NCBI GenBank assembly: GCA_016508695.1
Contig: VNKQ01000013.1
Coordinates: forward strand, 744,001-808,000
Length of the DNA stretch: 64,000 bases
Direction of reading: 5' to 3'
Source of the DNA: Hyphodiscus hymeniophilus
Taxonomy: Eukaryota > Ascomycota > Leotiomycetes > Helotiales > Hyphodiscaceae
In this document: positions 36,367 to 48,416 of the stretch, in pieces
How the letters are laid out: the number at the start of each line of letters is the position of its first letter
Position numbering within the stretch: the first letter of the stretch is position 1
Translations under genes and position numbers: made by a program
Notes under the pieces: generated by a model
The model's input: the letters and a program-made list of their open reading frames with translations, nothing else
What the model was told of the DNA's origin: nothing
Databases searched by the model: none

Positions 36367-38323
36367 TCACATCACCTTGCATTTATCTTCCGAAGGATGC
36401 TTGTAGGTTACCCCAAATGTGGCTATGCCGTCCTCCGTTTCCAGTTGGATCCTCTTTTCTCTCGTCTCCTTTGGAAAATACTTCTTCAGCTTCTTGATGA
36501 GCTCTTCGTCAATATTGTCTGCAGATAGTCAGCCTGTGTCTAAATTCATTACAAGGCTTTAAGAAATTGAGCTCGCGGCTTTGTGAAAAGGTTCATCCCA
36601 AAGTTCCGAACGCTTTAAAGTCCATTTCTGAACTCATATATCTTAGTCCTTCGAATGGGTTGAAATGTTGAGTCAAGACTCTAATTTCTAATTTCCAATC
36701 TCCAGGGCAGTTGAAGATTTTGGACCGTCCATCAATCATAGTTCCATTCCTTTGACAAAGTTTGAACGATTGGGCTTACCTTCATTGGCTTGTTTTACCA
36801 CCTGTTTCGTCCTACATATAGGGCAATTGTACTTGAAAGTACTTTGAAGATGTACTGTACATTTGCTGCAAAGGACATGCTGACAAGCCAGTCGTATAGG
36901 TCTCCATACGATCGTCGAGCATATAGGACAAGTGTAATCGCCATCATCAATTTGCGGGGTTATGCCCACGATGTCCTCTGTCACCCTGGCACAAACCGCT
37001 TTTGCCATTGTATCTGACATGATGGCATCCGATTCAATAAGCTTAGGGAAGGTATTTTTGGCACTAAGATGTGTTCTTTTGTCGAATTCTATGGATGCGG
37101 TGTTAACACAGAGTAGCCGGAGGAGAGCGACCTCTCTGGATGGATGGACTTGCTCTTCAGAATCTTCCCAATTGCCTTCTGATTAATCTCCTGAAACTTC
37201 AAGTTCTGTAGGAGCGTAATGTTGATAGCAACAAATCGGCCAAAAGCTTGAAAACTGCTAGGTAGTTTGAAGGACTCAAGGAGGCCTCGCTTCGTGACCT
37301 CGCTCTGGAACCAGCCAAGTCTAAGAGAATGGAAAGTTAGTGATGTCCGAACGAGTTTTATGAATCATGGAGTAGATTGGGAATGGGGAAACATCAAAGA
37401 GCCGGAATTCTTACTGGCGAGCAGCTGTGGCACTATTACGGCTGCCATGGTCCTGCTCTCTCGTTGAGAAGAAAACCTGGGCTTGTAGATAGATATCAAA
37501 GAGCTCTCTCCATCGATACATATCCGTCTTGGTAAGTCTAGAGGGTGAGGTAAGATGCGTCATATCCTTCGAGAGCGCGGTGATCTGCTCGGTCATAGCC
37601 TTCTGTTCGCGCGCCTGCAAAAGTTCTCGGAATTAGCCTTTTTGGGTAATTCTGCGAGCTGCGAGCTTGATAACACCATGGAAGTGCCCAAATCGCTCCC
37701 AAAAGGATAAGCAATGAGAAAGGTGCTTGAGGGTGTAAGAAGTAGCTCGCCTCTCTTGGAGTCTGGAAGAAGATATGAAAAGTCGAAACTCCTACCTGCA
37801 ACGCATCTAAGGATGTCACATCCTTTTGGAGTAGGCGAAAAAATTCGGCGTCACAGCTCAGTGTTATAACCTCAACTCGGCAAGTATCCGAATGACTAAG
37901 TGAGGATGGTCCTTTCGGTATACTGAGCCCTGCATGGGCATCATCCGACCCGTCTGGGGACCTTGGCTCCCTTCGTTCGTTCAAAGTAGTATCACAGAAT
38001 ATACCATTGTTTTTCTTGCGTTGAGCGACCAGGGCCTCGAAATGATGTCTTGTATCGGTGGATAGAGTCGCATCCACGGCCTCGCCGCCTTCGTAATACA
38101 GCGTAAGTTTGGGCTTGAAGACCTCGTCGACGTCTCCATCGTCGAATTCGTATTGCAGCGCTACCCCATCTGCGAGCTCTGCGGGGTTCAGTCCAATTTC
38201 CTCGAGCTCTCTTCGCACTTTCTTAATAATCTTCTTGAGGGGGCCGTATGGTACTGCGGAGTCCACCCAGTGGGGTGGGAAGTCCCCTTTCAAAGCCTCT
38301 TGGAACTCGCGGGCGAACTTCAT
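36367..38323 (-). CDS. SPX-RING E3 ubiquitin ligase
   Basis: complement(join(36367..36518,36780..37088,37154..37320,37415..37614,37796..38323)), 451 aa. The N-terminal SPX domain (MKFAREFQEALKGDFPPHWV, then YGPLKKIIKKVRRELEE) is the inositol-pyrophosphate sensor fold. Downstream is a helical stretch (YRWRELFDIYLQAQVFFS; LGWFQSEVTKRGLLESFKLP). The C3HC4 RING finger is CPICSTIVWRPIRLACQHV, then LCSKC and NCPICRTK. Family knowledge: SPX-RING proteins (plant NLA/BAH1 and fungal relatives) link phosphate status to ubiquitination. The third intron has GC-AG ends (GCAAGT donor at 37,153), required to keep the frame between KIGKILK-type and KFDKRTHL blocks. The last exon is separated by a long 261-nt intron. 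Confidence 0.85.
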
Positions 38324-39252
38324 GGTGAATTGTTGACCAGGAGCGAAGGATTTGGATATTCGAGAAGAAGGGCCATGACCATGACCAAGAGCGCCTTACG
38401 TGACGTAGTTCCTATGAGAGCAGTAGAAGGAGGGGTGTGAGGGACCGTCCAGTGTTTATAACGAGTGGCGTAGTCCGTTGTACAGTAGCCGGGGGAGGAG
38501 AAATTTTCAGCCTCGCGAGGCAGGTCATTTAGACATGTGAGGAGAAGGAGACAGAGGACTTTTCCTGCCACATTTACGCCAGATCTGTGGGAAGGGAATG
38601 GCAGGCTGAAGAAGAAGAAGTAGGCTCGATCGATTGGGAAAAAGACATCCCATCACTTAAAAGTGAAATATATCAAAGGTTTTGGGTTCGAACGTAACCT
38701 CGGTATCAATTACATCCTCCAAAGAAATACCTACCTAGGTAGGCAGGCACATATATATGTATATTTCTACACGCGGTTTAAACCTCACAAATTTCTCTCA
38801 ATCTTGGACTTCCAATAAGCGCCCATACGACAGTCATGCAGTGGTCATTTCTCTTGCATCGCGACCAGCGTTCGGGGGTCATGCACGATGGGAGTGCATG
38901 TTGAGGACTTCAAGTTAACTACCTACAGTACAGTATCCAATGAAGCATGCGTGGGGTTTCTGCAGAAACGGTAGGTGGGGTTGGGTAAGTAGCTAGGCAC
39001 TTTAAGGTACCCCCTTTGGACGTTCTAGCAAGAAAGGACGAGATCTCGCAGGGATTGCTAGGAAGATCGCAGTCACACACAGCCTCGCCTTGCCGAGAAT
39101 CAGTATTACTCACAAATCATCATCTTTTCCTCGATCCTGAAAAGGATAAACGAATGAGAAGAAAAAGAACAAGAACAAGAAGAATTTGCCGTCTATCGAT
39201 TCCCATATGCTTTATACAAGTAGCACCCTAATGCTGAGACAGCGCTGCCACA
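38324..39252. promoter_or_regulatory. Divergent intergenic region, SPX-RING / JJJ1
   Basis: About 930 bp between two divergent start codons. It includes a perfect palindrome CTACCTAGGTAG at about 38,733 followed by an alternating CATATATATG tract. No gene is recognised. Confidence 0.45.
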
Positions 39253-40932
39253 ATGGGCGCCGAACAATCATCATCACGAAAAGAAGGAGGTGGTCAAGAC
39301 AGCAACGCTCCTGCGAAGAGGGATTACTACGAAGTTCTCGAGATCACACGGCAGGCTTCTGACGACGAGTATGTACCCTGTGTGCGCTCGTACTAATCAA
39401 CAATCACTAACCTCGCGCAGAATCAAGAAAGCCTACAGAAGAAAAGCCCTAGAACTCCATCCCGACCGCAACTACGGAGACGTCGACGTTGCCACCGCCA
39501 AATTTGCAGAAGTACAATCCGCCTACGAAGTTCTCTCCGATCCCCAGGAACGTTCTTGGTATGATTCGCACCGAGAGTCGATACTGAGGGGTGATAGTGG
39601 AGGCGCGGGGGAGGAGGAGCATTATGAACATAACGTGCACCTTACGAGTACTAGCGATATTGTCAGCTTGATGAGTAGATTCAACGCCAATGTACCATTT
39701 ACAGATGCGCCGAATGGCTTCTATGGGATCCTTGCAGAGACGTTTGCGAAACTTGCGAGAGAGGAAGACACCGCTTGTGACTGGGAGGGTATTGAAGCGG
39801 TTGATTATCCAGATTTTGGGAGCAAAGACGACGAATATGAAGATGTGATCAGGCCTTTCTACAGAGTGTGGATCAACTTCTCTACCAAGAAAAGCTTCTC
39901 GTGGAGGGATCGATATAGGGCTTCTGATGCGCCAGATCGAGCAACTAGAAGGTTGATCGAAAAGGAGAATAAAAGGTTCCGGGATGAAGGTATTAGGGAG
40001 TTCAACGATACGGTAAGAGCACTGGTTTCTTTTGTGAGAAAACGAGATCCGAGATACATTCCAAACTCGCAAACGGAAGAGGACCGTCAGAAAATACTCC
40101 GCGATGCTGCTGCGGCGCAAGCTGCTAGGTCTAGAGCTGCGAATCAGGCGAAACTTAAGGAGCATGCTATTGCGGATTGGACGAGGACGAAAGAACCGCT
40201 TGAAGAGGTGACGTTCTCGGAATCTGAGGAGGAGGAGGTTGAGCATATTGAATGTGGTATGCATTATCGTGCCTCTTATCGGTACTACTGTGCTAATGGA
40301 CTATAGTCGCTTGTGGAAAGATCTTCAAGAGCGAGAAGCAATATGAGACTCACGAGAAGAGCAAGAAGCATCAGAAGGCCGTGCAGCAGCTTCAAAGGGA
40401 GATGTGGAAAGAAAATAAACGCCTTAATCTCCATGATGATACCGACCATTCTCCGTCTACACCTGTTGAAGAAGAGTTTGGGAAGCTGGACTTGCGACCT
40501 GGAGAAGCCTCGATTTTAAAGAATGTGAATGAATCCAAGGGAAATGGTCACGATGCGTCAACAGACTCAGAACCAGAGCCAACCGCAAAATCACCAACCG
40601 AAGGCTCAGATACAGACGACGAATACGGTTCTCGAGAAGACGTCGAAAACCGCCTTCTTAACTCCCTCCAATCCAACGACGCAACGGCCACCTCAGCAGC
40701 AGCCAGCGAAGACGACGGTATTGCACAGCCAAAACTCGGGAAAGCAAAAGCAAAGCGCGCGAAGAAAGCTGCTCGCCAAGAAGCAGAAGTCTCGTCGGGA
40801 CAGGACAATAAGTGTGCAGCTTGTAATCAAGCATTCCCCTCGAAGACCAAGCTTTTCGATCACCTAAAGGAAGTACCCAAACATGCACAACTGGTTCCTA
40901 AAGCAGGGAAGGGCAAGGGTAGAAGGCGGTGA
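39253..40932 (+). CDS. jjj1: J-protein JJJ1/DNAJC21, ribosome biogenesis co-chaperone
   Basis: join(39253..39368,39421..40256,40307..40932), 525 aa. The J domain occupies residues 24-90, with HPD at 52-54 (LELHPDRN), split by the first intron. The middle is charged, with a ZUO-like helical part (FYRVWINFSTKKSFSW). A first U1-type C2H2 zinc finger begins at Cys317 (CVACGKIFKSEKQYETHEKS). Acidic low-complexity sequence follows, then a second zinc finger near Cys487 (CAACNQAF ... HLKEVPKH) and a basic tail. Yeast Jjj1 stimulates Hsp70 Ssa with Rei1 to release Arx1 from cytoplasmic pre-60S particles. An in-frame reading of intron 1 is impossible, and the start chosen gives the natural leader before DYYEVLEI. 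Confidence 0.95.
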
Positions 40933-41142
40933 TATATGGATTTTGGGAGGCGTTCTATGGTATTTGCATAGCGAGGCGTTGGATGATAGACACGGGCATT
41001 CCCTCGATGAAGATCACGACTGAAGAATGAAGAGGACAACGCTTCCAAGTTTCATTTACAGACATTTCAGTCAACAATTCTAAACCGTGCAACCCCTTCC
41101 CTCCCAAGCGCCCCCAAAACCCTCCATCCAAAAGCAACGCGC

Positions 41143-42614
41143 CTATCCATTTATTATGGTATCCTCATCATCCTCATCGAACGTTTCCACTTCATCAATC
41201 GCCCCTTCTCGCTCTATACCCATACCGTGAAGTAATGGATCCTTGTCTGCAACGTGAACCACTGCTTTCCCTTGCACTGATTGGACGGCCCGTCGCCAGT
41301 CTTTCCAGTCGTTTTCGTTGCGAATTAAAAAGGCTAGAAGCATGCTTGGATCCATTTCTTTGACGTGGATCCTACGCAAACGTCGGGTATGGCATGAATC
41401 GATGTCTTCTTGCGTGTAGTCGTCTAGCTTTGATGGGAGAGGGAGGGCGGGACGGGTTTGGTGGGGATCGAGGTAGAAAAAGTATGGACCTTGGACACCA
41501 ATGAAATAGTGGGATGATGATGGTCGGCCACTGATTATGTTAGATATGAAAGTAAGGTGTAAAGTTATACTGACCCAGCGATTCCGATAGATTGTGGCAT
41601 TTGTACAGCCGCTTTCAATGCCTCCCAGTACACCGGAGTTATTTTATCCAAGCCGAGCCGTGTTCCAACCAAAATCAGCGTAGGCTTGAAGGTTTGACCA
41701 TCTGGTTTTGCAATACTCATGAAAGTATCTTCGTAAATCTCTGAGCCATCTCCCGTTACATACACTCGTAAGTCTGTTTCGTGATTATTTGTCAGGGCCC
41801 TGTTGTATTTTAGCGCTAGCTTTCAGATCTATAGTGATCGATTCTTACTGTATGCACTGTGCCGTTGCCGAAGGCCCGAACCATTCTCCAGGGTGTTTAC
41901 CACAAGCTGTAGCTCCGTGCTCGACAAATTTATGAATTGAGTATGGAGCCTTTGGATCGTCCGCAAACAGAGACAGGAGCCGCCGTTCTTCAAAATTGGA
42001 AGTATTGCGGCGCCAGCCTATCTTTTTATTAGTCTCTGACATATAGTGTTTCAAAACGGAGTCCTACCTCTGCCCATTCTGAGCAGGAGCAAAGAGTTTG
42101 CAAGTAGACTTTGTCCTGATCTAATCATGCATCCCCAGCCCGTATCCGATGTGAACCCTCCTTGGTCGACGAGCTGACTCCGTAAACGCACGGAGAGAGA
42201 CATCGCCGAAAAGGCTTTTGGGTCTTGAGACTTCGCAATAGCAGGAAAGTTTGATCTATAAGTGAGCCATATCTTGGCTTCAAAGTCATCCAAGAAGGCT
42301 GCAGGCCATCCACCGTCCTCTCCGCCAGTTCCAGACTCATCATATGCCAAGGCCGAATCGACACTTGATGCTGTGCTTATTGCGCTGTCTGGAGGAGTTG
42401 CAGCCTGCGCAGGTTCTTGCGGTTTTGCCAGTATAAATTGGCCGTCTTGTGGAGGCGTGCTGGGAGGTAGACCGGATGGAAACTTCTTTTCCAGAGCTTT
42501 GTATTCTTGTCCTAGGCACCATATCGGCGATCGAGTGGCTGCATCGTTTGCGGGCTCTGGGTCCCAAAAGTACTGTAAAACCCTCTTGTATTTGCCAAAG
42601 TCCACGCCTGCCAT
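41143..42614 (-). CDS. atg4: Autophagy cysteine protease ATG4
   Basis: complement(join(41143..41530,41575..41799,41849..42017,42068..42614)), 442 aa. The peptidase C54 catalytic Cys162 lies in FTSDTGWGCMIRSGQSLLAN. The Asp/His pair follows in YFFYLDPHQTRPALP, and the conserved GIAGGRPSSSHYFIG block is rebuilt across the third intron. Atg4 trims the C-terminus of Atg8 so that it can be conjugated to phosphatidylethanolamine, and later removes it from membranes. The C-terminus is acidic (FDEDDEDT), typical of filamentous fungi. A Ser/Pro-rich insert (residues 48-105) precedes the core. Convergent with JJJ1 (210 bp) and divergent from SQS1. Confidence 0.95.
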
Positions 42615-43275
42615 TTCTCATAGATAGTTTCGTAATTGCTTGGGAGGACGCATCGGTCTGGAGGAATGGCGGGGGAATGCGGGGCTTGACAGTGGTGCAA
42701 ACCAACGACGAGGAGTCAATAGATGAATCAGAGGAAGGTGGTCAAACAGTCGAGAGTATTAGGGAATTCGGATTATAGGAGTCTTTGGTGGATATGCTGC
42801 ACCTGGATCTGGTGAGCTCACTCGACTAGGCAGCTGATTGAGTGTAGTGAAGCTACGGGAAGTCAGTTGGGCTGTTTCGCTTGCAAGGGTGCAGTCATGT
42901 GTACCTAATCTTGGTGAAGGTGCTCTTGTACTGGCTGCATCGCATTGTAATGTGTTGTTCTGTACTTTTCACCACTGAGGAAATCTCATACGAAGTTAGA
43001 GAAAAGACAGAATACAACCCATGGAAATCATGAATACTAGCAATGTGTGCACACCGAATAACATATTTGCATGGTCATTTCTTCAGGTGCAAACTTCCTT
43101 GGGAGATGACGCTAGGCACTAATGATAACGATAAGAGTATTTGTTCCTGAGCCTCCCCTGTAGCCTGCCTGCGTCTTCACACACGGCACCCCTTCAACGA
43201 CGATTTTCTATCCACAGCTAGAACCCTGGGAATTCCTTCATTTGGACTCAATCTGCGTGCTGGAATTCTCACAAG
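42615..43275. promoter_or_regulatory. Divergent intergenic region, ATG4 / SQS1
   Basis: 660 bp between the ATG4 and SQS1 start codons. No gene is recognised. If SQS1 really starts upstream of 43,276 through an unseen exon, that exon would lie here. Confidence 0.4.
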
Positions 43276-45721
43276 ATGCCTCGTGGGGCAAGAGAGGAGG
43301 CTATCGAGGCAACTTTCATCGTGGAGGTCCTCGAGGTGGCGGGCAAAGCTTCATTCAGTCCTCTGGAAGGTTTACACCGCACAAAGGTAGAAGATCCCAC
43401 CTCCTTAGGTCGAGCGGAGTTTTACTAACTTTTCTGGGAGGCTTCACTTTGGCAGATGAGGCCCGAAACACTGAAGAGCTCCATCAACCATGGAATCCCG
43501 ATCGTCAACTACGGCACAGTAAAGTCAACTTTGTCAGTGCTGGAAGACTCGCGAACCCCGAAGAGAAAGAGGCTGAGTCCGCTATGGCGTATATGAGCCT
43601 TGAATCTCCCCCCCGGTTTCCAGAGGAAGCGGAAGGGGGAGAACGAAATGTACACGTTGAAGTTGAGGTGGAACTTGAAGGCGAAAATAAATCAAAAGCC
43701 ACAGATATGCCAGACTTCGTCATTGACACACACGGCGACAAGTCCTTGAGCACCAGTTATACTCCTCCTCGGGCTCATTCTCTATCACCTACACCTTCCA
43801 ACTCCAGTGAAGAGGTTATTTTGTTTGGTGGGCGCGATAATAGGGGAAATGGAATCCCCAGAAGTTTACAAGGATCAGAACGGGCTCCTTCAGCTAGTTC
43901 TTTTGATGCAAGAATAAAGATTGTGGAGGACAGAATCCACTTGCAAGAGGGATTATTAGAGGAAACGTTGTACAAAGATTCCGTGCAGAAACCCTTGCGC
44001 CATAAATCGAAGTCTTCACCTCTTTGCGAAGAGTTGATGACGAAGCAATCAACTTCGTGCGATGACTCTGACGAATTTGAAACCCTGGTATCTAGACGCG
44101 GAAGTAGAAATAGAGACAGACGTGGAGGTCGACGACACAAAGAGAAGACGGCAGAGCAGGAAGCAATTTTCGCAGATTACCTCGCGAACATGGATTCTGA
44201 CACCAAGGAAGTGTTGGCTTCGGCCTCTGGTTTCAACGCACGCGACTTGGGTGGAACAGATGATTCTGCTTGGCAGGAGACAGAAATTTCCTCAGGAGAA
44301 CCTCAGTTGTCAAAAGAGCAACTGAAACGTGGATGGGACTCCAGTATCGAGGACTTGGATGACCTTAGCACATCCGACGGTGTTATGGGAGAAGTTCAGG
44401 GTATCTTCTCCAAGAGGACACGGAAGAGTGGGATTCAGTATCTTGTCGTTTGGGAAGATCTGACTTTGGACGAAGCAAGATGGGTCCCAGCAACGACTTT
44501 GACAAGTATCAGTGCTCAAGCTCATATTGCGACATTTGAAGCAGAAGAAAAGCTCCTTGCTCACTTCGCTGCTACATCTGACGATGAAGACGATGACGGC
44601 TCAATGGATGGCGATATTGTCACTGATGACGACGATGATGATGCTGAAGACGCAGCGGATCTCTTGCAACGAAGAATCGAGCGCATGGACGATGAGCAAA
44701 TCGCCAGACTTCTCGCAAAGCAAGAGGAGCTGGGCATGGGTTCAAATGAATTGATATTGTTCGACGAAGCGGCCGACGCTGATGAGGATGAGTTTGCTCT
44801 CCCTATCCGCAACTTCGATCCATTCATGCTCCCACAGAAGAAGGCTCGTTCAAAGCGATCAAAAGGAGGATTCCCCGCTGCTACTGCACTCGCTGATGCG
44901 TACGACGGCTTTGATGTCATGGATTTTGAGCGCCCAAGTCTGAAAAAGAAGCCCAAAGGTCGCAAAGGCAAACTAATTTTTGACGATGTTGACGATTCGG
45001 AACTGGAAGAGTCTATGCAAACTGCTTGGGACAACGATCGGATCAAGAAGAAGGAGCGGAAGCAAGAACGAGAAGAGTTGCGCGCTCAGGGACTCCTCGG
45101 TAGCAAGAATGGCAAGCCGGACTTAAAGCAGAAGTACAAGGAGGGTATGGGTATTGGAGGTGTGAAGAACGAGATCAAAGCCTTCTTGATGAGCAATCAT
45201 ACCACGTAAGTGTGCCCTTCTTGCAGCAGATTCAAGCATCATAACCTGACAGACAATCAACCAGTCTTGCACTCCCTCCCATGGGCAAAGACGACCGCAA
45301 GATTGTCCACGAGATCGCCAACGCCTTCAAACTGAAATCAAAATCCGTCGGCAACGGCAACAGTCGAGCTCCAGTCCTGATACGTACAGCTCGTACTATA
45401 ACATTCATTGACCGGGTTTGGGCCCAGGTTGATGCTCAAACCGCGCGGGGCTTCCTCCCTCGAATAGATCTCCACGCCAAACGTGGAGGAAAGAAGCCAG
45501 CTCGTGCTGCGGCGGGTGGTTTCAGCAGCGCTGCGGTTAGCTATCGAGATGGAGAGACAGTCGGAGGATTTGCCCCGGAGTTGGGTGCGGAGAATAGGGG
45601 AAGGGCTATGTTGGAGAGGATGGGTTGGAGTAAGGGGACTGCTTTGGGTGCCTTGAATAATAAGGGTATCTTGGAGCCTGTCTCGCATGTTGTAAAGACC
45701 ACTAGGGCTGGTCTGGGATGA
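43276..45721 (+). CDS. sqs1: SQS1-like R3H/G-patch splicing and ribosome-biogenesis protein
   Basis: The body is join(..43386,43441..45205,45265..45721), all in one frame. It comprises an RGG leader (GGYRGNFHRGGPRGGG), the conserved GFTLADEARNTEE rebuilt over a 54-nt intron with a perfect TACTAAC branch site, acidic and Lys-rich disorder, a pre-R3H region (KEGMGIGGVKNEIKAFLMS), an R3H domain (KDDRKIVHEIANAFKLKSKS) and a G-patch (GRAMLERMGWSKGTALG ... ILEPVSHVVKTTRAGLG). Yeast Sqs1 activates the DEAH helicase Prp43 in spliceosome disassembly and 20S rRNA processing. Oddity: the natural ATG at 43,276 (MPRG) is out of frame by two bases with the RGG leader, and the body frame has no ATG upstream before a stop at 43,161. 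This could be a frameshift, a sequence error or an upstream exon. Confidence 0.85.
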
Positions 45722-46593
45722 TGTAGTCTTGTGCTGCTGCGAAGCGATCTTTGGTTCCACTACATGATGGTATAAACATGCTAGCAGTGCTGTACTTGGC
45801 TCAGCGAAGATTGCGAAGATTGCTTAGACTTGCATTCACAATCCTTCTGTATAGATCTGTATGAAACGGCAATTCGATGTCGTCAATGATGTGACTGCTT
45901 CTGCACTCAGTACTGTGATACAACTAAACCTAAACGCAGTCTCTAACCTGCTTCTAGTCTCAACCTGGTGCTTTAAATACTCAGCCTCACTTTCAAGACT
46001 TTTAAATTTCGTTATCCTGGAATTTCAAAGTCGCTTCGAGTTCTCCATTTGACTTTTGAAGGACTGCAAAATCCCAAGCCATTCCTTTCTCCATTTAGAG
46101 CTCGTCGCTATTCCCCGTGATGGATTCGACAATAGAGCGATTCGTTGCCTCAGATTGAAAGTAGATTCTCGTAATCAATATCGAAATCATGAAGACTTGG
46201 ATGTTGAATTGATATGCTGGAAGAAGAAACACAACGATTTCATCCACAAACGCAGACAGAGACTGGTGAATCGAGCATCAAGATACCGGCATCAGAGATC
46301 GAAGATGGGCGGAAAAAGAAACCCTAAATCAATATCTGACGTATATTGTCCTCCAACGAAATTGAAGAGTAGAAGTCGTGATCATGTTTGAATTTGTCTT
46401 CGAATTCCCTATCCTTGAAGACGCTTTATTGTACAACCCCACAGACCCCGGAAAGCAGACCGTGAAGACATGTGCCCCCATAAAAGCAAATACCATCCAT
46501 AACGCATTAATGACCCGAGGATCCCAGATGGCCCACAGTTGCGGCAGATCCGATGATCCTTATGAAAAACCCAAGCAAGAAAACCCAAACCGT
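45722..46593. other. Convergent intergenic region
   Basis: Lies between the SQS1 and H2B stop codons. A plus-strand open stretch (46,056-46,391) is rich in Lys/Arg/His but has no ATG start that I trust and no family motif. Nothing else is seen. Confidence 0.45.
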
Positions 46594-47249
46594 CTACTTC
46601 GTAGATGAGGAGTACTTGGTGACAGCCTTGGTGCCTTCTGAAACGGCGTGTTTGGCGAGTTCACCTGGGAGGATCAGGCGGACACTGGTACGAGGTTAGA
46701 GAGAGAGAAGGGAATTGTGTGTGATAAACTTACGAAGTTTGGATCTCGCGCGAGGAGATAGTGGACTTCTTGTTGTATGCGGCGAGTTTGGAGGCTTCAG
46801 TTGCAACACGTTCAAAGATGTCTGAAAAGCGCGTTAGTACTTTGGCTGTGGCATGTGCTTGGCTCGGGTTGGCATACCATTGACGAACGAGTTCAAGATT
46901 GACATAGCACGGTTGGAGATACCAGTATCGGGGTGGACTTGCTTCAAGACTGCAGTGGGATAAAAGTCAGCATTTGGCTCGAGATGCGTTATATTACTGA
47001 TGTGCCAATCCAGGTCGATTGAGAAGTGTCGCAACGCTGCAGGCGCGCCAAGATAACGCGTTGAATATAAAATGAACACGAACCTTTGTAGATGTATGAA
47101 GAGTAGGTCTCCTTGCGGGTCTTGGTGCGCTTCTTCTTCTCTCCAGTGGCAGCAGTCTTCTTTCCAGCCTCCTTCTTCTCAGCGGCGGGAGCCTTGCTGG
47201 CTGGGGCCTTGGAGGCGGGCTTCTTCTCTGCTGCGGCCTTGGGAGGCAT
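46594..47249 (-). CDS. htb1: Histone H2B
   Basis: complement(join(46594..46684,46734..46821,46878..46949,47084..47249)), 138 aa. The Lys/Ala-rich tail (PKAAAEKKPASKAPASKAP) is followed by the H2B histone fold ([60 protein letters not shown]) and ends VTKYSSSTK. The Lys in AVTKYSSS is the site ubiquitinated by Rad6/Bre1 in the family. Three introns interrupt it, at positions common in filamentous ascomycetes. It is divergently paired with H2A, the usual fungal arrangement, so both are expected to be S-phase regulated from the shared 500-bp promoter. Confidence 0.98.
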
Positions 47250-47749
47250 TTTGATGGCGATTAGAGGATTAGACGTGAAGTCGTAAAAGAATTTGTATGA
47301 TGTTGGATGAAAGTTGATGAAGCGGGTTGGTTGGGTGGTCGTTGGGTGCTGGCGTCGATAGATGGAGAGGAAGGGGAAGGGAAGAAGATGGAGTGGGAGT
47401 CGCGATCAATTTGTACTTCCCACAGGTTGGCCTTGATCGCGGCATCACAGGCTAGCGCCATCCGCTAGGCCGCATGTTTGGGGGTGGGCGACTTAGGCGA
47501 CCAAAACAATCGCATGGAATGCACGGCCCTGATTGGCTCCGACTCGGTTGATCGCAGCTGTGTGATTTCAACGACCGGGTTTCCGATTTCTGGTACTTAA
47601 AGCAAGCCTCCCCACGCTCGTTGCAATTCCCTTCATCCACGAATTTTCATCGACAACATCACCATTCAACGACTACCCACGTCAGATTAATCAACTCCCA
47701 AACCCAATAACTCACCTCTCGCCCAAAACAACATCCGAAATCAATCAAA
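47250..47749. promoter_or_regulatory. Bidirectional H2B/H2A promoter with three TTGATCGC motifs
   Basis: The 500 bp between the two histone start codons contain TTGATCGC at 47,433-47,440 and 47,548-47,555 on the plus strand and its reverse complement GCGATCAA at 47,402-47,409. A reversed CCAAT box (ATTGG) lies at 47,532-47,536, 12 bp from the third copy. An octamer this specific occurring three times in 154 bp is unlikely by chance and fits a shared histone activator site. The binding factor is unknown to me. Confidence 0.65.
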
Positions 47750-48416
47750 ATGACTGGAGGCAAATCAGGAGGAAAGGCCAGCGGCTCCAAGAACGCGCAA
47801 TCGTAAGCATTCTTGCCTTTCCACCTCTTTACTTTCGCATTGGACGCGTCTTTTTGTCTTGTCCATCTACCTCGAAGCCAATTTTGTCTTCGGACTTCGA
47901 TGTCAAATTTCGTTCGCACATTCCATATCTCATTTGACGTTTGCTGACTTGGCTCATTGCAGCCGATCATCCAAGGCCGGTCTCGCGTTTCCAGTTGGTC
48001 GTGTCCATCGTCTTCTCCGAAAGGGTAACTACGCTCAACGTGTTGGTGCCGGTAAGTTTAGCTCTGATTCAAACACACTTTACTACACCATCTAACGCGT
48101 CATTCAGGTGCTCCCGTTTATCTAGCTGCTGTCCTCGAATACCTTGCGGCTGAAATCCTCGAGTTGGCTGGTAACGCCGCCCGTGACAACAAGAAGACCA
48201 GAATCATTCCCCGTCACTTGCAACTGGCCATCCGCAACGATGAGGAATTGAACAAGCTTCTCGGACACGTCACAATCGCACAAGGTGGTGTTTTGCCCAA
48301 CATTCACCAGAGTGAGTTTCCCATTGCCCACAATTAAACCATCTGCTAATCTTTTCCCAGATCTTCTCCCAAAGAAGACTGTCAAGGGTGGAAAGACTGC
48401 CAGCCAAGAGCTTTAG
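47750..48416 (+). CDS. hta1: Histone H2A
   Basis: join(47750..47802,47963..48051,48108..48311,48361..48416), 133 aa. The basic tail ([19 protein letters not shown]) is followed by the H2A fold ([79 protein letters not shown]) and the docking segment [14 protein letters not shown]. It ends in SQEL, the Mec1/Tel1 phosphorylation motif that makes fungal major H2A serve the role of H2AX. The first intron, 160 nt, is long for this window. All splice sites are GT-AG. Confidence 0.98.

Noticed and set aside
38684..38700. GGGTTCGAAC as a tRNA box B
   Set aside because: No box A or T-stem partner around it; an isolated match.
39449..40264. 271-codon minus-strand open frame
   Set aside because: Fully antisense to the JJJ1 coding exon and without family resemblance.
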